DNA from: Methanobacterium sp. | Lineage (GTDB): Archaea; Methanobacteriota; Methanobacteria; Methanobacteriales; Methanobacteriaceae | DNA: 64,000 bases | Direction: 5' to 3' | Assembly: GCF_038562635.1 (NCBI RefSeq) | Contig: NZ_JBCFBO010000003.1 | Location: forward strand, 160,491 to 224,490 | Shown: in pieces, positions 54,102-62,615 of the stretch | Layout of the letters: every line of letters starts with the position of its first letter | How positions within the stretch are numbered: position 1 is the stretch's first letter | Made by a program: the position numbers and the translations under genes | Notes under the pieces: model-generated | Seen by the model: the letters and a program-made list of their open reading frames with translations, nothing else | What the model was told of the DNA's origin: nothing | Databases searched by the model: none

Positions 54102-54509
54102 CTAAAAAAGAGTTAAAATAAATGGTAAACCTAAAAAAAGCGCCAGTGAAAAAATAATAATTAATATAACCCTTTTAAAGCGCTTCTTTTTTTCCTCAGG
54201 ATCCTCCATTTCACTTAATTCTCTATGGAGCAAAATAAAAGCAAAAAGAACAACTGTAACCAGCGAAAATGCCCAGCTGACGTCCAGTATATCACCAAGA
54301 TATGCATAATTCGGTTCTGCTGCTTGTTTAATATCACTTAGCACAAATACAACTGTAAACCCAACAGATACCATATTAGCCAGTAAAAAATATAACAAGT
54401 TTCTGCTGTATTTATCATGAAATCTAATAAGCATTCTTGCAAATAAAGCATAAAATGTCAATGTTAATCCTGCCAAAGTTAACACAATATCTGGATTTAA
54501 ATTGTACAT
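54102..54509 (-). CDS. Hypothetical four-helix membrane protein (135 residues)
   Basis: Not recognised. Four hydrophobic segments (IVLTLAGLTLTFYALFARML, LLYFLLANMVSVGFTVVFVL, WAFSLVTVVLFAFILL, VILIIIFSLALFLGLPFILTLF) with an acidic/basic cytoplasmic loop (HRELSEMEDPEEKKKRFKR). GGGTGA lies two bases before ATG 54509, so I prefer it to the GTG at 54515. Confidence 0.6.
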   Translation of the reverse strand: MYNLNPDIVLTLAGLTLTFYALFARMLIRFHDKYSRNLLYFLLANMVSVGFTVVFVLSDIKQAAEPNYAYLGDILDVSWAFSLVTVVLFAFILLHRELSEMEDPEEKKKRFKRVILIIIFSLALFLGLPFILTLF

Positions 54510-54595
54510 ACTCACCCTATGCGGTTTTATTTAGAAATATAACTCGCCCAAATACAAATTAATCATTTTTTTAATTAAATGGAACTAAATATAAA

Positions 54596-54907
54596 TTATT
54601 CTGACTCTTCAGTACCCTCCTTTCTTAGCTGAGTTTTATACATATTTAATTGTATTTTAGCCTGTTCAAGCTCAATTTCCATTTTCTTTAACTCCCTTTT
54701 AAGCAGAAAATTTTTTATCCACAGATATACTGCCAGTACGAGGAGTATAAATATAATGATCAATAGGATAGATATGGTGATTCCTGCTGCAAATGCCTGC
54801 CAGAAGAGCGAAAAACTATACACAATATAAAATAATGCAGCTAAAATTCCAATTACTAAAATAATAATTCCTGCAATCTTCAAAGTTTTCAAACGTCCAT
54901 TATACAT
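54596..54907 (-). CDS. Hypothetical two-helix membrane protein with coiled-coil tail
   Basis: Not recognised. The 103-residue protein has two long hydrophobic helices (about 10-35 and 42-65), then a coiled coil (KRELKKMEIELEQAKIQLNMYKTQL, about 69-94). The layout resembles small membrane scaffold proteins. A GTGATT motif precedes ATG 54907. Confidence 0.6.
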   Translation of the reverse strand: MYNGRLKTLKIAGIIILVIGILAALFYIVYSFSLFWQAFAAGITISILLIIIFILLVLAVYLWIKNFLLKRELKKMEIELEQAKIQLNMYKTQLRKEGTEESE

Positions 54908-56088
54908 AAAATCACAGCATTTATGTTATAATTAACTGATAACCAGTATAGTTAGTTTTAATTTCTAATACGCTGCTTTTACATCAGACATTAAAACTTT
55001 CTAAAACCTTTTTAAAAAGTCATTTTATTGGTTTTAATTATGGTAATTCACATTATATTTTATTAATTCTGCACCCTATTTCGAATATTAACTACATTAT
55101 ATTATTGTAGTTTAAGACCTAAAATTATTACGGAAGTACACCAAGCATATCTCCAGCAATAGATCTTAGTGCCCAAAACATATTCTATATGCCCAAATTC
55201 GAGGATATACACTATGTGATTTACCTTTTACAGATATAATTTATTTTAATCGGCTCAAATTTAAAAATTTGAATAACATTAGCGTATATACTTGTAACAC
55301 CTCAATAAAATCCTAGAAACTACCTGCATAGAATATAAACGTATCTGTGCATGTAATCCCCTGCACATATCAAAAATTAATTTAATGGAGAAATATAAAC
55401 CTGATTTTGATACACAGTATCATACTAGGGAGAAAAACTAAACATTACCTCTTCATTCGCTCCTTATTGCTTTTTATAATATAATAGTATGTCATACCCC
55501 CTAATGATAATTTTTATCTAATAAAAATAAATTAAATTCTATTTTATGAATTTAAAGGAGATTTTATGGGAAATATCAGACAGGTATGTATCTGTTTACA
55601 TGACCTATAATTACATCTATGAACGTAATGATATGTGTATATCAAAATAAATTTATGTAGAAAATACAAATTTAATTTTGGCATTACGACACTGAGCGGG
55701 AATTGATATCAATTTTACCTCCATTCCCCTCATAATACTACTTTTTAATCCGCCATTTACTGATTATTCCACGATTTATTTAAGATAAATTGGAGTATAG
55801 GGAGTTCCATTCCCATAAACTTTTAATCATGCTGAATTACCAATATTGCTCATGTCTAAGACATGCACCTGAATTATACTTCATGTTAAATTGTAAATAG
55901 GAATTATGTTAAATGTGTAGTTTAGATATTTACTGAAAATATTACATTAGAGACATGAGCGTTAAACATAATTGGAACCTATCTTTAACCGAATAGATAC
56001 AGAATATCCAGTTTTACCACTACTGATTTTCGATCTCAAGATAAGTAAATGGAAATTCTTCCCTAACTCCCAACACTTTTTCGAGGAC
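54908..56088. other. Gene desert of about 1.2 kb
   Basis: The longest stretch without a recognisable gene in the window. All six frames are broken. Small things noted: GTATG-T-CATAC at about 55490 behind a TATA-like block, and a short frame after AAAGGAG at 55555 that stops after 14 codons. It may be decayed coding sequence or hold unannotated RNA; I see nothing I can name. Confidence 0.4.
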
Positions 56089-56562
56089 TTAACCAGTTAT
56101 ATTAAAACCACCACTTCGAATTATACCTATTAACTGTGCTATTTTACTTAGCATTGTATTGACATCGGTTAAAAGCTTGTCTAATGGTTGTCCAGTTGCA
56201 TTTGTCTGTGTTAAATTAGTGGTGTCATTTAAAACTGGGGCCAGTAACTGTCCAATTATATCCCTTATGGTTGAACGATTTAAAGTCTGGTTTGTGGACT
56301 GATTAGTCACTGTTAAATTTGTACAGTTAAAAGTCTGATTTAATATCGGTCCGGTTATATTCAGTGTACAATTGGTCTCATTCCTTGGAGTTGCATTAGT
56401 GCAGTTTGGCGTTGCATTTATTTGCGGTATTATATAGCTGGTTGAGGCCTGATTTTTACTTTGATTTTGCTGCTCATTTGCTGTTACAGCTATACTGAAA
56501 ACTGCAAATACAATAAGGAGCATTGAAATTGTCATTATCAGTCTTTTTCTAATATTTTTCAC
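56089..56562 (-). CDS. Secreted protein with extreme N-glycosylation sequon density
   Basis: The 157-residue protein has a signal peptide (KRLIMTISMLLIVFAVFSIAVTA). The mature part contains about 16 N-x-S/T sequons, most between residues 48 and 125 (for example NATPNCTNATPRNETNCT and NQTFNCTNLTVTNQST). Three cysteines are embedded in these stretches (NCT). The C-terminal 35 residues are helical (LDKLLTDVNTMLSKIAQLIGII). GGGGGGTGA gives a very strong ribosome binding site. No known family; a heavily glycosylated surface protein is likely. Confidence 0.75.
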   Translation of the reverse strand: MKNIRKRLIMTISMLLIVFAVFSIAVTANEQQNQSKNQASTSYIIPQINATPNCTNATPRNETNCTLNITGPILNQTFNCTNLTVTNQSTNQTLNRSTIRDIIGQLLAPVLNDTTNLTQTNATGQPLDKLLTDVNTMLSKIAQLIGIIRSGGFNITG

Positions 56563-57004
56563 CCCCCATTACATCAGTAAGCGTTAGAAAATATTTAACA
56601 ATTCAAATAAGCATTTTAAACCATTTCACCGAATTTAACATCTTAAAAAAACAGATCAAGATGCATATATCCATTTAAACTACACGATGATTTTAAACGC
56701 GCTTATTATGTAACTGAATAACATTATTTTCTAACAATGTTATTATGTTATTACTTACTATATTAATATTATTATGAATACAAAAAAAGGATTTACTATC
56801 CAAATTTACAAACATATGCCTAGAAAAACTAATGAAAATAAAAAGTTAAAATATACCTCACTTACATATAAATTAAAAAACCTGTTTAGATGTTTTTAAT
56901 AAATCAGTTAAGCTAAAAACATGTGAATACTAACAAAAATAAATAGCCTTTTATCCTAAATCATACTGTGCCCAAAAAACTAATTTAAAAATGAGGCCCA
57001 ATAT
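56563..57004. other. Intergenic region, nothing recognised
   Basis: About 440 AT-rich bases between two minus-strand genes; no frame, RNA or repeat recognised. Confidence 0.4.
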
Positions 57005-58513
57005 TTACATCTTTTTTGGCAGGTAATGATAGATCTGCCCATAAATTTTTAGCTTATCTCCAGAAAGTAGTGAAACAGCTCCATGACCACTGCAAATTAA
57101 ACAATTCTTATCTTTAATTGATAATTCTTCATTTAGTTTAGAAATGATCCTTAAAATGGCTTTTCGTTCCGCTTTAGCTAGCTTCCTATCTACATTTACA
57201 GAAGTCATTAAGTTTTTTGCAAGGAGGTTGTACCTCCTTCTATCTTCACTTAAACTATCAAAGTTAATTAAAGAATCCCCTGTAAAAATAATCCCTTCAT
57301 CTGGACATGCTAAAAAAACCTGCCCATAAAGATGCCCACCTAAGCTTTCCAGCACTTCAAATTCCATATCCCCAACTTCAAAAGTGTGAACAACCGGAAA
57401 AGAACCCCTCATTTTAATTACGTTTTCAGAAAAAATATTCACATCTGCCGGAGAGTTAAATCTTGAAAACAGGTTAATTAATTTGGTATACACCTCTTCA
57501 AGGACACTCTCTTCCACATTGGATCCGTAAGCCCTGTTAGACTTCTCAATGATATCCGATGTGCCCCTATGCAGGAATGATTTAACCCCATAAAAACCCC
57601 CTGCACCGCAGTGGTCTGCATCTGCATGGGTCATGTAGATACCTTTAAGATTTTTGAGGTCAATCCCACAGTGCTGGAATAATTTTAAAATGTCAGGGTA
57701 ATAAATCCCATAACCCGAATCTACCATTACCACCTCTTCTGGAGCATTGATAACAAATATATTCCCTCCACATGGCGGCTGGAAGCAGTAAAGTTGAGTA
57801 TCCTGATTTAAATCTATCTTTTGAATATCGGCGTAGAAGCCGTCACCAGAAGTATCCTTTAATGTATTTCCAGTAAGCAGGATACTTTCAAATACACGTT
57901 TAGGGTCTTCACCAAGGCGCGTGAGCTCCTGAACAATATGATTAACATCACCCAGCAGCTTAATTAAAAAATCATCCTCAGTGTTTCCAATTATCTCCCT
58001 TAACTTCTGGGCAAAAAATATGTAAAACACGTTATCGTCCAGTTTTTCACCTTCAGTATCATATTCAACGATTTCTAAGAGATAACGTGACTTTAAATTA
58101 TCCAGAAGGGTATCCACACTTGAAATTTTATCCAGAGTCAACGCAACCGTTAACTTATCATGCCTGTTGCTTTTATCATCAAAGTCCAGAAATCCAATAT
58201 TTGCACCTGCAGATGTTATACAATTTAAAAATTCAAATAAAGCTCCAGGAGAATGTGGAAGTGAGATATTAAACTTCAAATAATTTGCAGGTTTAAGTGT
58301 AGTTTGCAGATATCCAATTTCGTCAAGTTTATCCATTATTTTTCCATATGATGAATCATCAGCTGTAATTTCAAAAAATACGGTGTTTGGATCAATTTTT
58401 CTATTGTAGTGAATCCTGTGGATGTTGCCGTTATAGTCCTTTGCTATCTCTGCAGCTTTATGTAAAGCACCTGGTTCGTTAGGCATTCTTGCTATAAAAG
58501 AAAATTTTTTCAT
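57005..58513 (-). CDS. ACT-ACT-metallo-beta-lactamase fusion protein
   Basis: The 502-residue protein joins two ACT domains (about 1-70 with FSFIARMPNEPGALHKAAEI, and 75-150 with FNISLPHSPGALFEFL) to a metallo-beta-lactamase fold (about 230-500). ACT domains bind amino acids or other small effectors. Metal-site motifs are THADADHCG (HxDxDH in place of the common HxHxDH), LGGHLYGQ, FTGDSLIN and CSGHGAVS. The Asp replacing His should alter metal binding. A helical linker (about 155-225) separates the parts. I use ATG 58513, with AGTGAT four bases before it; longer frames start at 58519 or 58522. Confidence 0.82.
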   Translation of the reverse strand: MKKFSFIARMPNEPGALHKAAEIAKDYNGNIHRIHYNRKIDPNTVFFEITADDSSYGKIMDKLDEIGYLQTTLKPANYLKFNISLPHSPGALFEFLNCITSAGANIGFLDFDDKSNRHDKLTVALTLDKISSVDTLLDNLKSRYLLEIVEYDTEGEKLDDNVFYIFFAQKLREIIGNTEDDFLIKLLGDVNHIVQELTRLGEDPKRVFESILLTGNTLKDTSGDGFYADIQKIDLNQDTQLYCFQPPCGGNIFVINAPEEVVMVDSGYGIYYPDILKLFQHCGIDLKNLKGIYMTHADADHCGAGGFYGVKSFLHRGTSDIIEKSNRAYGSNVEESVLEEVYTKLINLFSRFNSPADVNIFSENVIKMRGSFPVVHTFEVGDMEFEVLESLGGHLYGQVFLACPDEGIIFTGDSLINFDSLSEDRRRYNLLAKNLMTSVNVDRKLAKAERKAILRIISKLNEELSIKDKNCLICSGHGAVSLLSGDKLKIYGQIYHYLPKKM

Positions 58514-58582
58514 TTCCATCACTACTGACCTATTTCTATCTTTCCATTATCTTATTACACTCCCAATACCTTAAAATTATCT

Positions 58583-59000
58583 CTACAATCTATTATTAAT
58601 TTCATATCCTTTAGACCTGATTTTAAAGGGGATTTCACGATATATACCTTGAAGATCTCCGCGCAGGCTTTCTAAAGACTCGGGATCTGGAGAAAATAAA
58701 AGTACTCCCCCTCCACCCCCTGCACCTAAAGGAAAAGCAGTGCAGTTATGTAATTCAGCACGCCCCAGCAAATCCATAGAACCTCCCATATAATCCCTGC
58801 AGAGCTTTGTTCGTATTTCACGGTATTTTACCATAGAATCTAAAACATGACCCCATTTTTGCAGTCTCAGGCCTTCACGAAACCTGTAAGCCACTTCCAT
58901 TTTTCTAAAGTGATGTTTATACCCATCTTCAGCCCGCAGGGCATTTCTCCATGCAATGTTAACTTCAGTACTCAGGCGGGGGTGTATTAAAACAAAGTAC
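58583..59000 (-). pseudogene. Truncated GHMP kinase (C-terminal half)
   Basis: The minus-strand frame encodes only the C-terminal half of a GHMP-type sugar kinase: LRLQKWGHVLDSMVKYREIRTKLC, then the conserved glycine motif PLGAGGGGGVLLFSP and a domain end (IPFKIRSKGYEI). The ATP-binding P-loop (PxGLGSSA) and substrate half, expected upstream, are missing. The frame breaks off near 59000, exactly where the oppositely oriented flavin-binding gene begins. A deletion or rearrangement here removed the first half, so it should be inactive. No start codon with a ribosome binding site is evident. Confidence 0.7.
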
Positions 59001-59001
59001 A

Positions 59002-59601
59002 TTGAATGAAGAAGACAAAAAAGCACTCCAATTGTTCAGCGGAAAAATAGGGTTCGAAATAGAAGATATTAGTAATTTTAACCTGGATGAAGTTCTAAAA
59101 TATGCCCTTGAACTTAAATTAATTAAAGATGACCTGATACCTAACGCACCGTCACCTAAAGTCAAAAAAACAATAGAAAATTTCTTAACAACCCATAATA
59201 CCTGTACACTTTCCACTTCATACAAAAACAGGGTAAGGTCAACACCAATAGAATACCTCTACATCAACGGATTTATGTACTTTCTAAGTGAAGGGGGAGA
59301 AAAATTTTCCAATATCCCACTTAACAAAAATATCTCCGTAGCAGTTTATGACGATTATACCAGTATGAACAGCCTTGCAGGCATGCAGATAACCGGTTCT
59401 GCATATATCATTCCAGAGGATACAGATGAATATTACGATGTAATTAAAATGAAAGGTTTAAACGAGAATTTTATAAAAAATCTGCAGTTTAACATGAACA
59501 TAATTAAAATAGAAATTAATAAGATCGAATTTTTATATTCCAAATTTAAAGAAATGGACTTTGAGCCAAAACAGATTTATTTTTTCCCTAAACATCTTTA
59601 A
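59002..59601 (+). CDS. Pyridoxamine 5'-phosphate oxidase-like split-barrel flavoprotein
   Basis: The 199-residue protein has a helical N-terminal segment of about 55 residues followed by a split barrel of the pyridoxamine phosphate oxidase family: NFLTTHNTCTLSTSYKNRVRSTPIEYLYINGFMYFLSEGGEKFSNIPLNKNISVAVYDDY. These proteins bind FMN or F420. The start is TTG 59002, with no good ribosome binding site; the frame runs back to a stop at 58960 without an ATG or GTG. Together with the adjacent truncated kinase this suggests a rearranged 5' end. Its 3' end overlaps the convergent hydrolase gene by 14 bases. Confidence 0.75.
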   Translation: MNEEDKKALQLFSGKIGFEIEDISNFNLDEVLKYALELKLIKDDLIPNAPSPKVKKTIENFLTTHNTCTLSTSYKNRVRSTPIEYLYINGFMYFLSEGGEKFSNIPLNKNISVAVYDDYTSMNSLAGMQITGSAYIIPEDTDEYYDVIKMKGLNENFIKNLQFNMNIIKIEINKIEFLYSKFKEMDFEPKQIYFFPKHL

Positions 59602-60373
59602 GGAATTTTAAAATTAATTCCAGCAGAAACTGTAAATTTTCAGGGATAAGAACATTATGTCCCGTATTTTCAAGTATTACACGTTTTGATCCATCTATAA
59701 TTCTATGAGTCTGCCCTGCAAGTTCATCTGGAATTAAAACATCTTCTTTTCCAGAAATTATTAAAGCTGGTTTTGAGATCACCGATATTTTGTCTTTAAC
59801 ATCAAATTCCATACACGCATCAACAGTATTGATCAGCGATTCTACAGACTCTGTTTTAACTTTTTCTTCCTTAATCTGCTCAAGTTCTGCCTTATTCTCA
59901 TTAATTAATTTGGGAATTAAAACTAAAGGCAATATCTCGTCAAAAAATGCCGCAAATCCCCCTCCAATCAGAGACTCCCTGAGCTTCAGGAAAGTTTCAT
60001 TTAATTTAGAATCAACAAAACTGAAACTGGACATCAAAACTATTGATGAAACCATTTCAGGGTAATTAACTGCCAAATCCTGGACTACAGCCCCTCCCAC
60101 AGAAAAACCTATGAAGTGGGCCTTTCTTATGTTTAACTCATTGAGAAGAGAATATACATCCCTACTGAACTGTTCAATGAAATAAGGGCCCTTTGGTTTG
60201 CCGGAACTACCATGCCCTCTAAGATCTAAAGCTACTGTCCTGTAATTTCTTGATAATTGAGGGATTAAAGGAGCCCAAAACCTCAAATCATCAGATAAAC
60301 CGTGGATTAAAATTAAAGGGCACCCCTCACCTTTTTCAATGTAGTTAAGTTTAACACCGCTGATTTCTGGCAT
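59588..60373 (-). CDS. Alpha/beta hydrolase
   Basis: The 261-residue enzyme has the alpha/beta hydrolase core. The oxyanion-hole motif is LILIHGLSDD; the nucleophile elbow is FIGFSVGGAV (Ser near residue 94); the Asp is in SGKEDVLIP and the His in NTGHNVLIPE. The DLRGHGSSGKP loop is typical of esterases and epoxide- or C-C bond hydrolases. I start at ATG 60373 because GGAGGAT lies before it; a frame extending to 60514 has no family support. It could act as an esterase or lipase-type hydrolase; the substrate is unknown. Confidence 0.88.
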   Translation of the reverse strand: MPEISGVKLNYIEKGEGCPLILIHGLSDDLRFWAPLIPQLSRNYRTVALDLRGHGSSGKPKGPYFIEQFSRDVYSLLNELNIRKAHFIGFSVGGAVVQDLAVNYPEMVSSIVLMSSFSFVDSKLNETFLKLRESLIGGGFAAFFDEILPLVLIPKLINENKAELEQIKEEKVKTESVESLINTVDACMEFDVKDKISVISKPALIISGKEDVLIPDELAGQTHRIIDGSKRVILENTGHNVLIPENLQFLLELILKFLKDV

Positions 60374-60841
60374 CAAATATCCTCCAGCTCCAATTAGTTT
60401 TATATGCTTATGCAAACCATTTCTATTTATATATTCCTTTTTAAAGCCGGTATAAATAAAATTAGATGATAAAAATTTTATATAATACAAGATACACAAA
60501 TATTTCCAACACATATAAAACTATTTAATGTTAAATACATTCAAATAAGGTTAATACTAAACTATAACAAACTAAATTTAGGACTTGTCACTAATGAGTC
60601 TTGTTTTAAAGTTGAATTAATCACAAAAGTTCATTTAACACTTTTTTGCACATAATTCTGGATGTATGAAAATATTTATGAATATAATCCAGTACATACG
60701 CTTCAAAATCCAAAAATAGTTTATTGCAGATATATATACTTTATTTTGGGTTGTACAACACAACAGAGAGGGAAATAACAGCCCCATTACCCCTGTCCCT
60801 CTCTGATTATTACTGGACTTCCACCCAATTTAGGTAAAAAT
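60374..60841. other. Intergenic region with a hairpin candidate
   Basis: About 470 bases between the alpha/beta hydrolase start and the metallophosphoesterase remnant. Apart from the inverted repeat at 60766-60804 behind a TATA-like block at 60731, nothing is recognised. Confidence 0.4.
60766..60804 (+). ncRNA. Candidate small RNA or terminator hairpin
   Basis: AGAGAGGGA and TCCCTCTCT form a perfect 9-bp stem with a 21-base loop that is C-rich, unlike its surroundings. A plus-strand ATATATATAC at 60731-60740 sits about 26 bases before a likely start, fitting an archaeal promoter. It could equally be a minus-strand terminator for the decayed gene. Confidence 0.3.
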
Positions 60842-61687
60842 TTAATTATACCTCACCACTTCATAATTAACTCCATTGTCTGTCACATTAACTAAAATAT
60901 AGTGGTAAAATAGTTTTCAGCATTATTAACACCAGCATGAGGATTGCTTAGAGTAGATCCCGCACCTCCCGTTGTTATAAATAATGTTTTGCCCCACACT
61001 CCGCGGAAATAGCCGGGGATATGTGATGTGAAAAGCATGGTGACGTTGTACTCGTCAAAAAGGTTATTGAAGATTTTTGCAGTAGTTAAATTTGCCTAAA
61101 CTGAGACCTTCACCTTTAGAATTATACCTAATGTCATATAGAGGAATGTACATAAATATAAATCAGTATTTATAATTTTGGCTCTTTTTAAGCTCGTTTT
61201 TCAGCCAGTTCATCTGAGTGCCGTTAACATTTGAGTTTGCATCATCCAGGACTATGAAGTAGCTGTTTTTTTCAGAAAATGAGTAGTAATGGTTTCCAAA
61301 CACGTTAATATAATTAGACTCGGTGCCGCTTCCTGAAAGATCATGGTTACCTATATTAATAAGTAACGGCGCTTTTAACTGTTTTTAATCTATTAAAAAG
61401 TATCCAAAGTACATTGGAGTTCCCGAAGTGGTTAAATCCCTATTATCTACCGAAAAAAGCACGTTTTTTTCATTTAAACTCTTTATTAAATGATCGAACC
61501 TTCCGCCAGAGTTATCATCATCTCCATATACTGCAAATGAAAAACTACTTTCATTTTTACTGATTTTTTGAAGCTCATGATAATTCCAGTTAAAATCAGG
61601 ATTATCAAAGGTTACTATATAATAATAAGAAAATGTGCCGTAAAGTAGTATTAAAACTAAAATTAAGCCCCAGTATTTCTTAGACAT
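60842..61687 (-). pseudogene. Decayed metallophosphoesterase
   Basis: Read on the minus strand, the pieces of one metallophosphoesterase appear in different frames. The first 100 codons (61385-61687) have a membrane anchor (GLILVLILLYGTFSYYYIV), FAVYGDDDN and a stop. A shifted frame then gives LLINIGNHDLSGSG (the GNHD metal motif) and MNWLKNELKKSQNYKY-stop. Near 60990 comes LFTSHIPGYFRGVWG (the late His motif), and in another frame VNVTDNGVNYEVVRYN-stop, ending at 60842. At least three lesions are needed, so the gene is dead. An intact paralogue is not in the window. Confidence 0.8.
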
Positions 61688-61767
61688 AAATCAGCCTTTA
61701 TTTTGAATATAGTATAGAAAGGTTATGTCATGAAAAGTATCTGGTTGCTGATTTGTAATATAAAATG

Positions 61768-61911
61768 TTAACCAGATTTACCGAATTTCTGGTTTACATC
61801 GTAAGAAAACGAAGATTCATGGTTTAAAGAGACCCTGTAACCGCATGCCCGGCAAACCATGTAATCATCCTGAGGTAACATTACCATATCACACTCTGGA
61901 CAGAACTTCAT
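61768..61911 (-). CDS. Small zinc-ribbon protein (47 residues)
   Basis: A complete short gene: MKFCPECDMVMLPQDDYMVCRACGYRV, four cysteines (C4, C7, C20, C23) spaced as in the N-terminal zinc ribbon of RpoM/TFS proteins, then a short hydrophilic tail. It lacks the C-terminal catalytic ribbon of TFS, so it is either a stand-alone zinc ribbon or a degenerate TFS relative. No strong ribosome binding site. Confidence 0.7.
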   Translation of the reverse strand: MKFCPECDMVMLPQDDYMVCRACGYRVSLNHESSFSYDVNQKFGKSG

Positions 61912-61970
61912 AGAGATACATTCCTAATTTTTTGTATATAAAGATTTACAAAATCAATCAGGTCAGTACA

Positions 61971-62561
61971 CTATTTTGAAAATATAAGTACATTAACAAC
62001 ATTTTCATTCTTTTTAAATTCATTAAGAGGTTCAATAATCTGTTTAAATCCTTCATCACCAAATATTTTCTTTATAAAGATTATCAAATATTTATTCCCT
62101 GCTTCAGCGGCTTTTTTAAGCTTGAATATATCAAACTCAATCTCACGAATGACACTAATATTTCCACTTGTTATATACTTAAATTCAAAAGCAAAATCTA
62201 GGTAAATATCTCTAATATCAAGATCCATATTTGATAGCCTATTCCCGGGACTTAACTCGTTTTTATGTTTATTGTAAATTTCTTCTTTAAAGACAGCTAA
62301 AGCATATTTATCCCTGATGCCTTTTTTAATTTCAGGTTCAAAACAATTCTTACCTGAGATATATTTCTCACCAGAAGCCTTTTCCTTAATAAATCTATTT
62401 CTAGTTGGATATTCTGGATGAATCAAATTTTTAAACTCTGGATACAGCTTACAGAAAAATCTATGGCGAAAATCATATTCATTAAAAAATTCATCTGAAT
62501 TTTCCCGGAATTCATCAGCCAGGTCATTAACAGCCATTTCAACAATCCCCTCTGAACCCAT
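61971..62561 (-). CDS. Hypothetical protein, possible PD-(D/E)XK fold
   Basis: The 196-residue soluble protein is not recognised. Near the middle, DIRDIYLDFAFEFKYITSG has the spacing of a restriction-enzyme-like active site (Asp, then E-x-K), and LKKAAEAGNKYLIIFIKK supplies a following helix and strand. A nuclease role is possible but unproven. I use ATG 62561 with GGGGGTC upstream; the frame from 62597 has no ribosome binding site. It lies about 50 bases downstream of the ADP-ribosylglycohydrolase gene on the same strand. Confidence 0.55.
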   Translation of the reverse strand: MGSEGIVEMAVNDLADEFRENSDEFFNEYDFRHRFFCKLYPEFKNLIHPEYPTRNRFIKEKASGEKYISGKNCFEPEIKKGIRDKYALAVFKEEIYNKHKNELSPGNRLSNMDLDIRDIYLDFAFEFKYITSGNISVIREIEFDIFKLKKAAEAGNKYLIIFIKKIFGDEGFKQIIEPLNEFKKNENVVNVLIFSK

Positions 62562-62615
62562 ATTTGACCCCCAAACCATTTTAAAAATAAAATACAAGCT
62601 GTTATTATTTATAAT

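Noticed and set aside
59588..60514. Longer alpha/beta hydrolase starting at 60514
   Set aside because: The extra 47 residues have no family support, while ATG 60373 has GGAGGAT upstream and begins where the fold starts.
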